A model generated the notes under the pieces. The model searched no databases. It worked only from the letters and a program-made list of their open reading frames with translations, and had not been told where the DNA came from. 60,000 nucleotides of DNA from assembly GCF_037975245.1 (NCBI RefSeq), contig NC_092561.1, positions 312,001 through 372,000 on the forward strand. The letters are read 5' to 3'. The DNA is from Apostichopus japonicus (Eukaryota; Echinodermata; Holothuroidea; Aspidochirotida; Stichopodidae). Both the position numbers and the translations under genes were made by a program. Shown here piece by piece: positions 1 through 13,663 of this stretch. How positions within the stretch are numbered: the stretch's first letter is position 1; the number at the start of each line of letters is the position of its first letter.

Positions 1-670
1 CAACGACGTGGAACAATTGATCAACACCATGACAATGCATTCCTTAGTAAAACCATTGACAGGCCTACGAGAGTTACAACTGAAACCTTCTACTCTGATT
101 GACAACATTAAAACAAACATTCCTCTGTTTAATTTGAACCCCGGTGTTAAAATAGGTGAGTTCCAGAGTTACCTAAGTGATCGTTATCACTTTGTGTCGT
201 ATAATGGTGTAAAGCTCATCACGTTTTTCTTGCAATATTGGCGTTCCACAAGGGTCCATTCTAGGACCATTACTATTTATGATGTATATAAATGATATTT
301 ACATGGCTTCACACAAGGTTTCCTTTATTATGTTTGCTGATGACACTACTGTTTTTCTCCAACACGAAAATTTAGAGAATGCTCTACAAAATAGCAGTAA
401 CGAATTCCTCAAAAGTTCTGTCTGGCTAAAATCGAATAGATTGTCGCTTAATATAGGTAGAACAACATTAATGGTGTATGGTAACAAATTTTGTGATCAC
501 ACAAAATCGTCAGTAGTACTTAATGGAGTGCGTATTAACGCATCTGAATATGCTAAATTTCTGGGATTGTATACTGATTCAAAACAAAACTGGAAAAAAC
601 ATGTTTCTATCATCAGCAAGAAGGTTGCATATGCAAGTAGTTCAATTAACAGGTTGAAACTATTATAATA
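1..670 (+). pseudogene. Non-LTR retrotransposon (LINE) reverse transcriptase fragment, frameshifted
   Basis: This is the palm region of a LINE reverse transcriptase, running in from the left edge. The first part (8 to about 200) carries the QSYLSDR-type segment found before the RT catalytic block. Reading then continues in another frame with VPQGSILGPLLF (about 250-285), YINDI, and the catalytic FADD box (about 336-347). After that come the WL..NRLSLN block and the FLG...D....W..H block that follow the active site in jockey/CR1-like elements. The change of frame near 205-230 means it cannot make one continuous protein. The same element resumes after the SINE at about 1030. Family-level placement within the LINEs is not certain. 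Confidence 0.8.
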
Positions 671-725
671 ATAATAATTATAATTACCAGTTCTTATAGC
701 CCTACTTACAATAAAGTCATTTGTA

Positions 726-1018
726 ACTTGTCACACCTACACACCAAAGTGTGCACAATTAAAACAATCTCTCCTGGGGCACCACAGTGCACCACAGCCA
801 CGTGTCCCCTGGAAGGCTTCCCATAGGGTGCAGCCGCAAACCGGCGCACGCAACTATATTTACAAGTCACCTCTCAAGTCCCCATTTATACACCTGGGTG
901 AAGAGAGGCAATGGAGATAAAGTGCCTTGCCCAAGGACACAACGCAATGATCTGGCCAGGGCTCGAACCTGAAATCCTTAGATCACAAGTCCAATGCGTT
1001 AACCACTTGACCACAACG
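726..1018 (-). mobile_element. tRNA-derived SINE, inserted in the LINE
   Basis: Read on the minus strand, the 5' end (about 1018-958) looks like a tRNA head: an A-box-like TGGTCAAGTGG and a B-box GGTTCGAGCC. A body follows with the CCTTGGGCAAGGCACTTTA core and a CACCCAGGTGTATAAATGG segment. A second, diverged copy lies at 35022-35280 in the same orientation. Shared borders of the two copies set the ends. LINE sequence lies on both sides, so the SINE arrived after the LINE. Confidence 0.75.
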
Positions 1019-1029
1019 TACTCTCTTAT

Positions 1030-1760
1030 AACCTATATTCACTTTACTGACAATTTAGAATGCACTTATTTTGCCCCATCTAAACTATAGAATATCCTCG
1101 TGTGGGGTAATGCCCACATTTCACCAGTTGATAGCTTATACAAGATCCAAAATTGACTGTTAGAATTATTTGTAACGCTTCTCATGTCTCAAATTCTGCA
1201 CCCTTTATCAAAAACCTTAACTGGCTTACCCTAAATGAGCTGTATAAATATAAATTAGCACTTTTTCTCTTTAAGTTTCATAACGGGTTACTCCCAGATA
1301 TATTTCATAATTTTTTCCCATTATAACAACATATTTCATTCATACAACACTCGTTCTTATAATATGTTTAATACAAACACCTATGTCAAGGACTTATATG
1401 TATCATTCTCAGGTTAGATGTTCTGGTGTCGCCCTCTGAAATTCTCTAAGTGAAACATTAAGGAATAGCAAAATCAATTTCATCTTATAAAACACATCTT
1501 CAACATCATCCACTCAACAAATAATTTTCGTATAGTTCTGCCTTATTTTGAGCACGGTATAACTGTTTCCTTTCCCAGTTCTGTTAAACTCCTATGTGTA
1601 TTTTTTCTATGTGTTTTCTTGTTGTTTTCTTTTCTCTATATAAAATTGAATTTTCTCGTTTTAGTTTGTACGGAATCAGACTGCTGACTCATTGCTATAA
1701 CTTTGTATTCAGAAATGTACATCATTGTGATTGAATGGCAGAAATAAACGAAACAAACAA
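1030..1760 (+). pseudogene. C-terminal and 3' part of the same LINE
   Basis: Conceptual translation in shifting frames gives the typical post-RT region: a VWGN block (about 1100), an ASHVSN.APF-like block (about 1180), LNWLTLNELYKYK-like sequence (about 1220), then a YNTRSYN motif (about 1345) and a WNSLS-like block (about 1435). Several stops and shifts break it. The tail ends near 1760 in an A-rich stretch. This order matches the region downstream of the RT in jockey/CR1-type elements, so it is taken as the continuation of the fragment left of the SINE. Confidence 0.65.
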
Positions 1761-4395
1761 AAATATGGGATAGTGGCACATCACATCACAGATGTAAAAA
1801 ATGACAGATCCCAGACACGAGCTTTAAACTAGATGTCTCCCAAGTGGAGCAAAACTTTTCTTAAGGCTGGTAAAATCTGTAAGGTTTGTGTTGCCATTAA
1901 AATACTCTATCTCAAGCATTGTTCTCTACTTGATATACACAGGAAATGGATGTTAAGGAATGAATGTCAATTAAAGGTAAAATATTCGGAACGTGTAGCT
2001 GATTACAGTTAATTTTCTCGTGTCCATCTGATTTACATAGACTTTTTAATCCATTCCATTGACCAGAATTGTCCAACCATAATGGTCAGATAGGGTTTTT
2101 GGTTAACATCCCATTTTCGCATTTAGGTAAATGGGACAGTGAGTAATAGGTAGACATTTTGTATGGCCGATTTACATAAGCAATTTCTTCAAAAATAAAC
2201 AAGTATTTAGCTGGATAAGCCATGGCCACATTCATTGGCCAGTACACAATTTCGTTTCTTCTGTTTAAATCTAAAGGCAACGAAGTTCTTCAAAATTTAC
2301 GGTACGAATAATTTTTAGAAAACATTACGCCCACCTCTACGTCAAGTCAATACGATTGTAGTTCCTTTGTGGGATGCATCCATGCCATGTGAAAGAAATC
2401 CCATTTGCTTGGTTCTTATTTGTCATGGTAATATTACTGGCGTTTTATTGGTTTTTACTCATAACAATGCAAGTATTAGTTTTCCATCAACATTTCTCTA
2501 CCATCCTCACGAACGGGAAAAGAAAAATGTAAGGAAATAAGCATGTAGTGCTGGGAAACCATGTTTAGACCGCTCACCCAAGTTAATTTCTAGTTGTTTT
2601 GCAATAGTAGTCCTCAATATAAGACTCTCCCTAATATAGCTTAATAAGTAATGGTGGCTTAATATGCTTGACCTATTAAATGAAACGTGAATAGGCATTA
2701 CAAATGGCAAATTATGTGCCAATACTAAACATGGCTTACCTGTTTGTAGGATTGCATAGAATTTCTTAAATTTCTTCAGTTTACTGACATAATCTCAATA
2801 ACAACTTCTTAGAAATTCAACAGCTCACTGGCAATCGTTAAATAAGTTACTGTCCTTTTACCCATAATTAAATTATCCAAAGCGATGATAGATTTTATTC
2901 AGTAAAGTACTAAATATAATTCAGTTTAATAGATTAAGTTATTGCAGGGAGAATAATTAAAGTTTGTCACATTTAAGTCTAATCGTAGAATTCATAATTT
3001 GCATATTATACTTATAGGAAACAACCAAATGAAACCATTCGTGTAACTAACTAGAACTTAAAGAGAGTTCCGTGTGCTTCTTACCTTTAGAAAATTTGTC
3101 TCCTCACCTTTATTGGAAATACTGGAAATAAACATGGTCTTAATTATTCAGCTGTATTTCGTTTGACCTAACCTTTAGTAGGTGTCAATTTTAAGGCTAG
3201 CTTTGACATATAGATACCAAACTACTACTCGCTTTGAAAGATTCTGTGACATAGCTCCAACACACATGGAAGCGAATACAATGTCCTTGTTAGAAATATT
3301 ATTACGGACTTGTTTCATTGAAACATTTATACATATTTAAATGAGTTTGTTCAATGATTCAAATATATTTAATTTGCTACTCTCAGTTTTTTAATCATCA
3401 CAGTTGCTCGCAAATACAATCATTTTGGCTATGTAAAAGACAACCTTTTTAGGCTTTGTTTGTCAATTATTTAACTTGAAGCAAAATGTTCTTACTTTCA
3501 AATGCTATAAAATATCCATTAATGTAATAACATATCTCCTCTTTTATAGCTTAGTCAGGATGTGTTCTCGTTTCCTTTCCCTATGACTAATAAAGATTTG
3601 GTGAAAATTTATTCGGATCAATTTTGCAGTTCACACCTGGATATATTAAACTGAATGAATTAACAGGTTGAATTAAAGATAAGAAAAGCTGATAGGAACA
3701 AGAGCACAGTCGTTTGTGGCACCTCTAAAATTCTGTGGATAACGACACGGTGTTAACAAGAATTAACCCCATTTTGACTGTGTACATTAAAGTGAGTAAC
3801 ATCAAAGGACGTCCCGAAGCTTTTATTAAATTTATTAGCGATATACTGTAAGGTTGCAAAATTTCCCATTGTAATCATTTTAACAAAATATAAGTATAAT
3901 GAACATTTTTGAGGTGCAAAGATTATATGAAGAATAAAGTCGAAAGAAGATGCAAACTGTGAGAAGAGTAGAAATGACATTGAAAAGAGTGGCGAATGTA
4001 TGCAGGCATACTAGTTTGTGAAAGCTCTTTTTATAGTGGTATATATCTTTGGCTTGAATGCCAAAGTAACGACAAGACGAGGTGACGAAAAGTAAACCAA
4101 ATAAATTGCTGGATTTATATGAACATTCAGCAGATAAAATTGGCTGTACAAACAGTTAACACATGCAAAGCAAGTAAAATTTCATTTATCTTAAGCTTTA
4201 TTTGAAATATTACAAAACGTATTCAAGTTTCATAATAGAATCCTGTCCAATCTGATTAAATCCGATAAACTGGTACTTGTTTGATAACTATGAAAAGTAC
4301 CGTATCTGCTGCTTACGCCTGGAACTATGCATCGCCTATTTGTTAGAGAAATCAAGATTCATATTAATGCTGCATTTTTACTTCCTGAATTCCAG
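1761..4395. other. Non-coding, no recognised gene
   Basis: AT-rich sequence with only short ORFs that resemble no family. Two very short minus-strand stretches with good splice signals (about 3085-3121 and 2741-2786) are open in one frame each, but their phases do not join, so neither is called as an exon. Confidence 0.5.
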
Positions 4396-5196
4396 GAGCA
4401 CTAATTTTCTCAAAGTGTCAATTTGCCAATGTAAGTATTTGCCCAAGGCCTCAGCTATTATGCTACCTTCCGGTTTCACAACTAACGTTACTCAGTTCAC
4501 CTTAAAGTCAAATCACAAATTTCATCTAACGTATGGTACATATTGTTAAGTAGTGTAAATGAGCCAAAATGATGCAAAAACTCCCACACTTTAAACCAGT
4601 CAAAAATCATTAGGTGGTATTTTCGTTTCTATCAAAGATAAAATAACACGGGAAAGACCATCAAATTAAGAAACTTCCGACGTTTCCTTATATGATCACT
4701 GTGAAATCCATTTCAGGCAAATAAGGGCATTTGTAGATTACCTTAGCTTGTTACCTTGGCCTATCACTCGATAAAATGCAAAATAGAGAGAGTCTCTTCA
4801 TGACGTCATCATTTATAAATCCTATGGTTACTAAAAAGCATAAATTGTGATGATCTTTCCATTTAAAACATCAAACTTTATCTCACCTTTCCTGCATCCA
4901 GGTTTCAATATTTTCATCGGTGTCATTGGTGACGTAAGTTCATATCGCGATCTTATGTCGACAGAGGACATTTTCGACGCAACGTATAAGGTAGCTCAAC
5001 TTTGGTAATTCTTAAGATATATGAAACTTTACTGCAGAGTATATACGTATTCTAGAGAGCGCAGATAGTGGAAGAGGTTACAGAGCAAGATATGTATGAA
5101 GATGTCAGAGGTGCTACAGAAGCAGAAGAAATGGTTTGTAAAGTTAAGAAACGTTATAGAGAAGAGTACAATGAAAGACATGCAAATGAAAAATAG
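4396..5196 (+). CDS. Candidate 3' exons of an unidentified gene
   Basis: Three possible exons fit by phase. 4396-4430 follows a pyrimidine-rich acceptor and ends at GTAAGTA. 4902-4933 follows a strong CTTTCCTGCATCCAG acceptor and ends at GTAAGT, reading FNIFIGVIGD. 5065-5196 runs to a TAG and encodes a charged tail rich in E, K and R (MYEDVRG..., ...YREEYNERH...). The joined peptide would be a short hydrophobic strip followed by a charged cytoplasm-like tail, loosely like the end of a membrane protein. The acceptor of the last exon is weak, and the first two exons are very short. Upstream exons were not found. The last exon's amino-acid make-up is unlike random AT-rich DNA, which is the main support. 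Confidence 0.3.
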
Positions 5197-5733
5197 TGAA
5201 TGCCCAATTTGCTATGGATATAGGTTATTATCGTGTTATTGTTTTAGCTTTACTTTAAGAAAAAACATAGTTTTTCTTTTATATATCTGATTAGGGTTTA
5301 TTTAGGAAGACGGTCCGTCTGCTGATTGACTTTATTAGAATTTCTTGACCCGAAGAACTCTCACTACGGTGGATTCGACTCGCTGAGACGTAATATATTA
5401 TTTTATCATTTACGAAATAAGTCACTTTGGAACTGCTTCTAATCTAAACCTTTATGAAATCAATCACCTTTTTAAGCAGATGCGGACTTAATATGTTTTG
5501 GTACATGGTACCGCATATTGCAAAGAACATAATTGTAACTGCTTCTCCATGAACTCAAATATTCTCTGTTATGAATTTTGAACTCTCATTAACCGGTTAT
5601 TACATTGCTAAGTATATGATGGGGGAGTAATCTACAAATGGAGAAGCATTGAGTAGTAACCGGAAAGCAAGAAACAAAATACCAAGAAACAAAAGATGCA
5701 TTTACATTTTGAGATATTGTCACCTGAACTTAC

Positions 5734-5970
5734 TTTGGATACATCGTGGGCATCTGATATCTGTGTGATTCTATCGAATGGTGGTCTAGCCTGCGGTTGT
5801 TCTAATGAGAAGGCAATCTTTCGTGATTTAACATGCTCTATTGCTGGACTTTTCAGAACGTCATATATGTTTGTATCATCTACAAGCTTTTCATAGACAG
5901 GAAAAAGGCTTGGTTCATAAGGCTCAAATGACTCTTCCTGATCCACAACCTCTCGATTTAGGTCGTAAAT
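5734..5970 (-). CDS. Candidate acidic exon of a minus-strand gene (secreted precursor or receptor tail)
   Basis: On the minus strand this stretch sits between an acceptor (GTTGATAG) at 5971-5972 and a consensus donor AAA|GTAAGT at 5734. It is open for 79 codons in phase 0/0. The peptide starts IYDLNREVVDQEE and is rich in acidic residues, with FEPYEP, VYEKL, IYDVL and a basic KSRK stretch; there is no cysteine or membrane segment. The preceding exon at 6414-6469 ends in the same phase. Open reading continues past the donor into a hydrophobic run, which I take as intron. No family was recognised. YEKL and YDVL are spaced six residues apart, the spacing of an ITAM, but without a membrane segment this may be chance. 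Confidence 0.45.
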
Positions 5971-6413
5971 CTATCAACAGGATAAAAAGATTAGAACTTT
6001 AAACTTAAAAAGAAAACAGCTGCATAAAGAAAAAAACGCCAAAAAGTTGTCACGAACGGCAAATTAACATTAACTTGAACTGAAACCTGTACATTAAATG
6101 AGGCATGTGGTAGGAGCCTGGACGTAAACGGATGCTACTTAACCATTTGTGGGTTATTTACTTATTTATTATTTATATGTACACAATTTTATTAGACAAA
6201 AGTAGAAGAGCGATAATCTTTTATGCATTGCGTTCCTTTCCCAATTCTTTTAATATCTCTCTGCTTGGAATTTAGAAGTGTCATCGAGAAGGAATATTAA
6301 TAATGGTTAAGTACTTAATAAACATCGTGCCCAATTAGTGTTTGTTTAAATTTAGTAAACTTAGGGAAAAAATAGATATAAATAATTAAATGAAAATGTC
6401 AAGTTAGCTTTAC

Positions 6414-6469
6414 CTCCTGATCAGTAAATGATGATAAGTCTACTGGGAAAGCGCGTCTTAATGATGAAC
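6414..6469 (-). CDS. Candidate 56-bp exon upstream of the acidic exon
   Basis: Minus-strand exon between an acceptor CCATAG and the donor GAG|GTAAAG. It is open in only one useful frame, reading SSLRRAFPVDLSSFTDQE, entering in phase 1 and leaving in phase 0, which matches the start of the exon at 5970. The RR pair could be a processing site if the product is a secreted precursor. The entering phase 1 equals the leaving phase of the signal-peptide exon at 22699-22776, so the three could join directly across a 16-kb intron. Confidence 0.4.
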
Positions 6470-9400
6470 CTATGGAATTCAGAGAGAGAGATAACATCAG
6501 AGCATTGATAGTTATTTCCGCCCGCATGAAGATTATAAGGAAAACATGCCACTTCAGCTATGCATGTTTATATGTAAGCTGGAAAGAATGACCTGTTTCC
6601 TCAAATTCCCAATCGAAAACGACTCATCTATATGCAAAACTTTGTGCAATTTCAACGCTCAAACCAGGGAAGATTATCCTGTTATGTTGAAATTTTAAGA
6701 AATTACAACCATCTCACCAAAGATATGTTTCGACAAGCCACAGGATAGAAACTGTTGTTTACTGTAAATGGTACACAGCGTGATCAAGTGAAAAGTAATA
6801 TACTCTACATAGTGCATGAAGCTTGTCAATTATTTTCAACTTTTCGTTAATTGAATTAAATGATAAAAATATTTGGTCCAACAAATAAGTTTATTGGAGT
6901 AACAACATTCAACATGCTCTCATTAATTGTTGCTACTCAAAGTCAGTCCGAAATATCTGAAGACAAAAAAATGCCAAAGGGATTTCCGGATTGTTGCATG
7001 TCGGTGCATTTATGGACAATGTAGGTTGTGAAGAAGCAATATAGCTGCAAGTAGACATTGCATCCGGTATTCGACTGGCATGTTATTCACATAACTTAAC
7101 TCGAAAGATGGTATTTACAGCGTAAAGGAGATACGAGTTAAGATGAAGTGGAGGACTCTTCGCTTCTTCACTCTGCTGATAAGTATGGACCCTATAGTAC
7201 ACAGGGGACTGTTCCTGCCACTTGTAAGCAGGGGCACCACCACTTATACTTCTATGGGCTTTAGCCCCGTCCTCCGCTGCTAACAACTTGACTATTCCTA
7301 AGGCATTTACCCTTGAACTAAAAATAGATTTTATTAGACCAATTGTCGTTGTCACATGCCATTTGAATCATGATATCTGTCTTCCTTCCATTTTTGATAT
7401 CATTACTCTTCATTACTTTTGTTTCCGTTTACTTTGACCTTTATCTTGTTCTTATATTCGAGGTCAAATTAAAGTGATATTTTTGGGTTCCTTTCTTCGA
7501 TGCATCTCGAGCGAAATCCTTAATTCTTTCTTATACGTAATAAGAGGAAAACAACAAGTTGCCGTGAGCATGCTTGCGTGAAACTGACCTATAACTAATT
7601 TCTTATCAGGACACTGGTACAGTTTTGAAAGATTAGACCATAGCAATAAGTTGCGTGGAGTTAATGAATAAATGTCTACCTTAATATACTTTTTGGAAGG
7701 GAAGTTTAAATGGAAAGAAAAGGTTCGCCTGATAAACTTCCTGAATAGATCTCGATTATAGTAATTGGCAACAATCGAAAACATGCATGACCCTGACGTA
7801 CGGTGTCCATAGTTCTGTCATAGAATACCTGGGGAGTTTCTCAAGATAAGTATAAGTGGTCCTTTCAAAAGAGCTTTGGAAATTGCAATTGTGGATATAA
7901 TTAAGAAGAAACAGGTAGAATACTGGTCAAATAAATTTGATCTAATCCTCTCTAGTCACTAGTACTCTGATTTTGGTAAATAACTTACAATCATGTCAGG
8001 TTCAGTGAGTTTCCACGTATCATTGCATGCTTTAAACTTCGTTAGCATATGCGTTCAACGGTAGTACTTTCTCCGTAGCCGTTGAAAAACACTACTACCT
8101 TTTATGGCAACAAAATTTGACGACATCCAACCATGTGTATAGCATTGCCAGTTTCTGAATAACCCTGTATTGCGTACTACATTTCCTGTTTTTAGCCCTG
8201 ATAGCTTTCATTTGTCTTCGAATAGACACATTAAGAGCCGTTATTATCATTCCAATGCTTCGCTCGAATGCCATTAAATTCCTAAGCTGTAAAGAACACT
8301 GACTGACTTCTTTAAAGGGATAGCCCTGCAGTGAAAGAATTGCATTGCAAGAGAAATCTCCAAATGCTCTGCACTGAAGATACTAATACGGTCAAGGGTG
8401 CTAAAACAACGATTGTTATGACCATAGTGTACACATCATGTAATCTCAATGCGCAATACCAATTTCAATTCATAGTACTACGCTCTCATGAAGCTTTCAT
8501 TGTAAAGTATAGGAAAAGGATGACGCAAACTTTGAAGATATATCATTTTTGATAACAGAGGATCGAACCGATGAATAAATAAATAAGGAACATGTTCTGC
8601 CCTACGAAGCTTCACAGAACTTTGTTATCCATGATCAAGAAAAGCAGAACGTCAAAACTGAACGCAAGAACCAGACATTGTATTCTGGCATGTGTACTTG
8701 TCCCATGATGTTATTTTGTGTTTTGGCATACATGATATGGTGTTCTGACATACATGTGACTGGTGTAAATTTGCTGTTCTGACATACATAGAGAGTGTTC
8801 AAGTTTACATAGTCTGCTACATGTCATGGTCGTGACGTTGTGTTCTGATGTGTCCTTGATTAACGCCACATATACCACAAAAAGCTTACATTATGGCGGT
8901 ACTACCAAACATAAATCATTGTTCCTCACATAACGTTTCCGATAATACTCCTCTAGCCAATCCCTTTAATTGGCCACAATGTTGTCATCTTTCCCTCTAC
9001 TTCAAACATGCAACTGTGTAGAATTGAATTCAACGAGTCGTCTATTTCCAGAAAGCAAATACAATGGAAGAGCGATTACCCTGTGTAAAGTTGACATTCA
9101 TTACGATTCTGGAAGATTTTACGCATACAAGGTACTGTCACTTACTGTCTTAACACTAATTCACAGCCCGGTGTTATTAACTCGAATCACCGATAGTACG
9201 CACGTTAGCCTTCAAATGACGTTGCTTTAGACAACATATGCCAACTCGAATGGATATCGACTTAAATGCAGGAGTAGAAAACTATCTCAAATTTGATTTT
9301 TCTTTTTGTCTCCATTAGTCTCAGGCTCATGGCTCTCATAATATACAGCACAAACATTCAAAAGAAAATTCAGCAAAAATCAAAACTTATGTCAAAACAT

Positions 9401-9878
9401 GTAAGAGAGAAGAAAATAAAGAGCCCTGAATTTATTAAATTTCATCAGTGTTGAATATACTTCAATAGTATTAATTAGATTCGTCTGATGACTAGAGAGT
9501 CATTAAAAAACAGTCAGGTTTGTACATTTTTGGTATTATATTTTCAACCAAAATTATATAAAAGGTAGTTTGTGTCCAGCAAAATGAACGTGAAATGCAG
9601 TAATCGTAACTCATAGTAAGACCCAAAACAAAAAGAGGATATAAGTGACGCATTTAAAACTGGAATGTAACCGATGATCACCGAAGCAAGTATACGATCT
9701 CGTAAATATGCAAAAAGGGACTTACGGATTCACACGAACATATTATCTGTTTCTCGTCAAGCACAACTTGTTTTCATTCAATCTTCCAACAGGAAAAGAT
9801 TCAAATCATTTCAAACTGGTATCATATCGTCTCAATAGTTAAATATCTCAGAGAACTCATTATTATACCTAATAATTA

Positions 9879-9909
<31 letters not shown>

Positions 9910-12900
9910 CATATATATATATACCAACTATCTTGGCGTAGGATGTGACAACATGTATGTTATCATTTTCTATAAGGAAATCATGACACTGCACTAAAAG
10001 TTGCATCTTAACCGTCCCAATGTTAGGACATTTTTAAAAATTGTAATTTCAAACAAGGTTCACATCAGAAGAGGGATGTGTGACACCTCCCTGATCGAAC
10101 CAGATGTCTTCTTATCATTTTGTTTATCAAGCTGGTGTGAGGGTAATGGGTTGGAGAATTCAGATTGTAAGTGTACAGGTTTTTATTAACCGTAGGATAT
10201 ATTTGAACGTTAACTACTTCTTTCACTTGATGAAACTGTGTCAAGTGCCATACAGTAATGGTCAAATCAGATATAATTGTTTACAAAATGGAATTACCCA
10301 AAAAAGGCCTGTGGAGGTCCATATTTTGATGCTCAAACTGAGAGGAACAAATAGAGCGACATATTGCTATTCCTGGAATGAAGCAAATTGAAAGCTTTCA
10401 ACCAACTTCGTGAGGATCCTAGTAAACAATAAGTGGATTTAAATCTAAAAGTCAATGTAGAAATGTCCAGCTACCTCTTACCAGCAAAAAAGATTAGCAA
10501 CGTATTATCAGTGTGATTATATGGCCATGGACAAATTCAAGATAATTCTTAGCTAATTAAAACTTATTTTTTTAATAAGCTAATAATTGACTTTTCAATG
10601 AATACATTAGAAATAAAATTTTGCCAACAATTGGGGACTTTCTTATTGGATTTTTCTTAATAAGTAACTATTTAAATTAGAAAAGGGCATTTTTTCTGAA
10701 AGCTTTAACAAAGAACGCAAAAGGTCACTTTTATTTCATGAAAAGGAGCAATTGTGAGGTATTTACCCTAAACTCTTTTCATATTCTCACTTTGAATGTT
10801 AACAGAGTTGAGACAGCTTGTGTTAGGTGATGTTAGAAACCTTCAATATTATATTGCCTTTGAATTTGCTAAACCCTCCTATTTTACCCTGGTCATTAAT
10901 ATTATGTGAAATGCTGGGCTGAGTTAATCACATATTTTAATGTTTTTTTATTTTCTCTTGCTAACATATTTGTGAGGTTCAAAAACTTACGAAGGTTGGA
11001 ATTAATTGAATTTTACAATATTTATTACAGTGCCCAGCAAATATCCGGTTGACATTTCTCGAGCTCATTGACAAATATTAATTAAAATTGGTCTTATTTA
11101 AAATGAACTGAATCGCAGTGCGTTCAGTTGAAGCACTGTTATACTGTTTTTCGATGAAATATGTAGCAAACTGCAACATCTGATGTTAACACATGCACAA
11201 GAACACAAATGTGGGTGACAGATGTGTATGTCATCACATAGATGTTTCGTGCATGTAGTTTGAAATGGAGGAATAGATGTACTCATAAGCTGTTAATAGG
11301 TTAACGGAAATTCTTTCACAATTAATGAGCAACGAATTAAGAGAAATCAGATGGTTCCAACTATTCGTGAACAGTTTGCTGAATAATTTCATGAGAAACA
11401 TTTAAGAAACCTTAAAATATGTAATTCGTGTTACTGCAACGTAACTCATCAAGGAATTTTGTCATTACAATATGTCGTTGTTGTCTTTGTTGACAAGGAA
11501 GGACTTTCTTTGCTCTTTGCAAATAATATTTACAAATTACAAAGTACTACAGTTCTCGTTCCGTCGATGCAAATCGATTTTCCGCACTGCGAAACCAAAA
11601 CCCCGTACGCAATAACACAAAGAGGCAGCCGTTGTCCTGTTCAATAACATTTCAGCACTTTTCATTCAATCAATTATTGAGAATGGCCGGAGGGGTGACT
11701 GTTCTTTCAGAGCAACAGTGTCGGTTCAAACAGGAAAGTTATGCAGTTATGGAAGTTACATCAACCTTACTTCCGCATTCGTGGTATTTGACAATACACA
11801 AAGGTATGTTGGAAAAAAAAGTCGAAAAATAAACGTTAATGATTATTGAAACACGGAGGTCTGGTGTAAATATACTAGGTATGTAGGATAAATTACAAAC
11901 GGAGAGGAGAGGTCGTGGAGTGGGGTCGTGGTGGGGTGTTGGTGGTGAATATATGAAACGTTTGTATTAAAGAAGAGAAAGGAATAACCGATTTACAAGA
12001 TTTACTTTCCTTCGGTTCAACATTTCCATGATTAGCTACCTGCATACGGTTACCAACAGTTTATATGATTGGATACTCTGTTAAGTATATGCAAGTACAA
12101 AAAAGCACCCCCTTTACAATATCTTAAGTTCCCCGATATGGCCCTTCGTAAAACTCGCCATTCTTATACACTTTTTCGAAGGAGGAAGAAAAGAGAAATG
12201 TACGACATAGCTTCCCACTTCCTAAAATATATATCTTATTTTCCATCAATAAAAAGAGACTTAATGGGAATTTGCCAGACATGTCTTGGCCTCTCTAAAT
12301 AATAAAATGGTTGGGTACATGACATCTCGCTAAGCAGCGATCTGGAATTTATGAGGTACTTTCAATTTTAAAGTTTCAAAAAACAAAAGCTTGTCTCAGT
12401 TTTTAAGCTGTCGAAATGTATAAGTAACTGTTAAACTTCACAAAGAAAATTGAAAACAAATTTGAAAGACTCAATTACCAATTCCACACTGCATTCTATT
12501 ATAATGTTTTTCAATAACCAATGAGTTATTATGCTTATCCATCTGGCAAAAACTTGATCAGTACAAGTAATTTGGCCATTGGCATTGAAATACCCCTCTC
12601 CCAAACCTTCCCCCCTGCATTCTCCAAAAGAAACAAAGAAAGAAGGATTTGCTGATCACCTCGCTACAATAAGTAGTTTGTATAATAATAAAACTCAGCA
12701 TATATGAATACTTGGAACGCATCTTTTTATTCTATCAAATGTAAGCTCCAATATTTAATTCATAACAACTGATAACATCTTTTACACGAACTGACAATTA
12801 ATTAGCATACTGGCTGTCCCTCATACGCTCAGCTGAGTAATTCACTCCGCAAATCAACCAAAATCATGCTTGTTTCGATCTTCCTTATCTTAAGTGACAT

Positions 12901-13660
12901 TTACCAGTCAACGCCACGTTTGTTTTCAATTTTCGTCACCTTCATTTGTCATCATTATCTGGTCGGCACGTTCTTTCCATGCAAAACACAAACAAACTAA
13001 CATACCACACTATTACCCCACATAATTTGAGAGTGTTAGAAAACATTTGAAAGAAGGGAAATGATTAAGGTGAGGTTCAGTGGCTATCCGAGAAAATAAT
13101 CCATCTTTTCTATCATGACATTTAAATATATGGGGGCGTGGGTTGTCTTCTGTGCTTCACTGGTAAGACTGAGTTAAAATGATTGAGATAATAAAAATTC
13201 TAGAAATTGGAATGGCTTGACGAATTTGTGCCAAAATATACGTCAAAAAAAGAAAAAAAAACATTTTGAAGAAGGACCATGTATGGGTCAAACGTTGTTC
13301 GAATTCACCAGATGCGAAGTGTGAAAACCTTACAAACTGGATGACTCCAAAACTAAAGTTTGGATGAACTTCATACTTTGTATGTAGCTCCACCTTTGTG
13401 AGTAAAAGACTTGTAATGTTTTCTGTGGATGTCACAGGTCATCTGAGCTCAGCAGAGTTTAAAGTATGAAAAGCAGAATAAAAGTTTTAATACTACCCGC
13501 TGTACTTTGTAATTCTGTGATTTGTTCGTACAATGTCTATTAAATTCACTCAGGTTTAAACTTTAAATTTGATTAAGTTTACTACAAATGTTAAAAGACT
13601 GTTATATATTGAAACGTAATTTTAACCCACTGCAGTTACTTCGGCTACAGTACTCTTCCT
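6470..13660. other. Long non-coding stretch, probably intronic
   Basis: No recognisable domain was found. It contains a minus-strand ORF at 7083-7355 of unclear status, short imperfect repeats of TGTTCTGACATACAT around 8740-8790, and a TA array at 9880-9925. If the minus-strand signal-peptide gene is real, all of this is intron. Confidence 0.4.
9880..9925. repeat. (TA)n microsatellite
   Basis: About 46 bp of nearly pure TA, interrupted once by ATTAC. Confidence 0.9.
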
Positions 13661-13663
13661 AGA

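Noticed and set aside
958-1018. tRNA gene on the minus strand
   Set aside because: The A and B boxes belong to a SINE head; the cloverleaf is incomplete and the SINE body follows directly.
7083-7355. 90-residue minus-strand ORF with a possible acceptor at its start and natural-looking composition
   Set aside because: Its phase does not fit neighbouring candidate exons, no domain was recognised, and a single open frame of this length is not strong evidence.
10104-10189. EGF-like cysteine pattern (WCEGNG...CKCTGFY) beside a GTAAGT donor on the plus strand
   Set aside because: The pattern is too short for an EGF module, the cysteine spacing is incomplete, and part of it lies beyond the donor.
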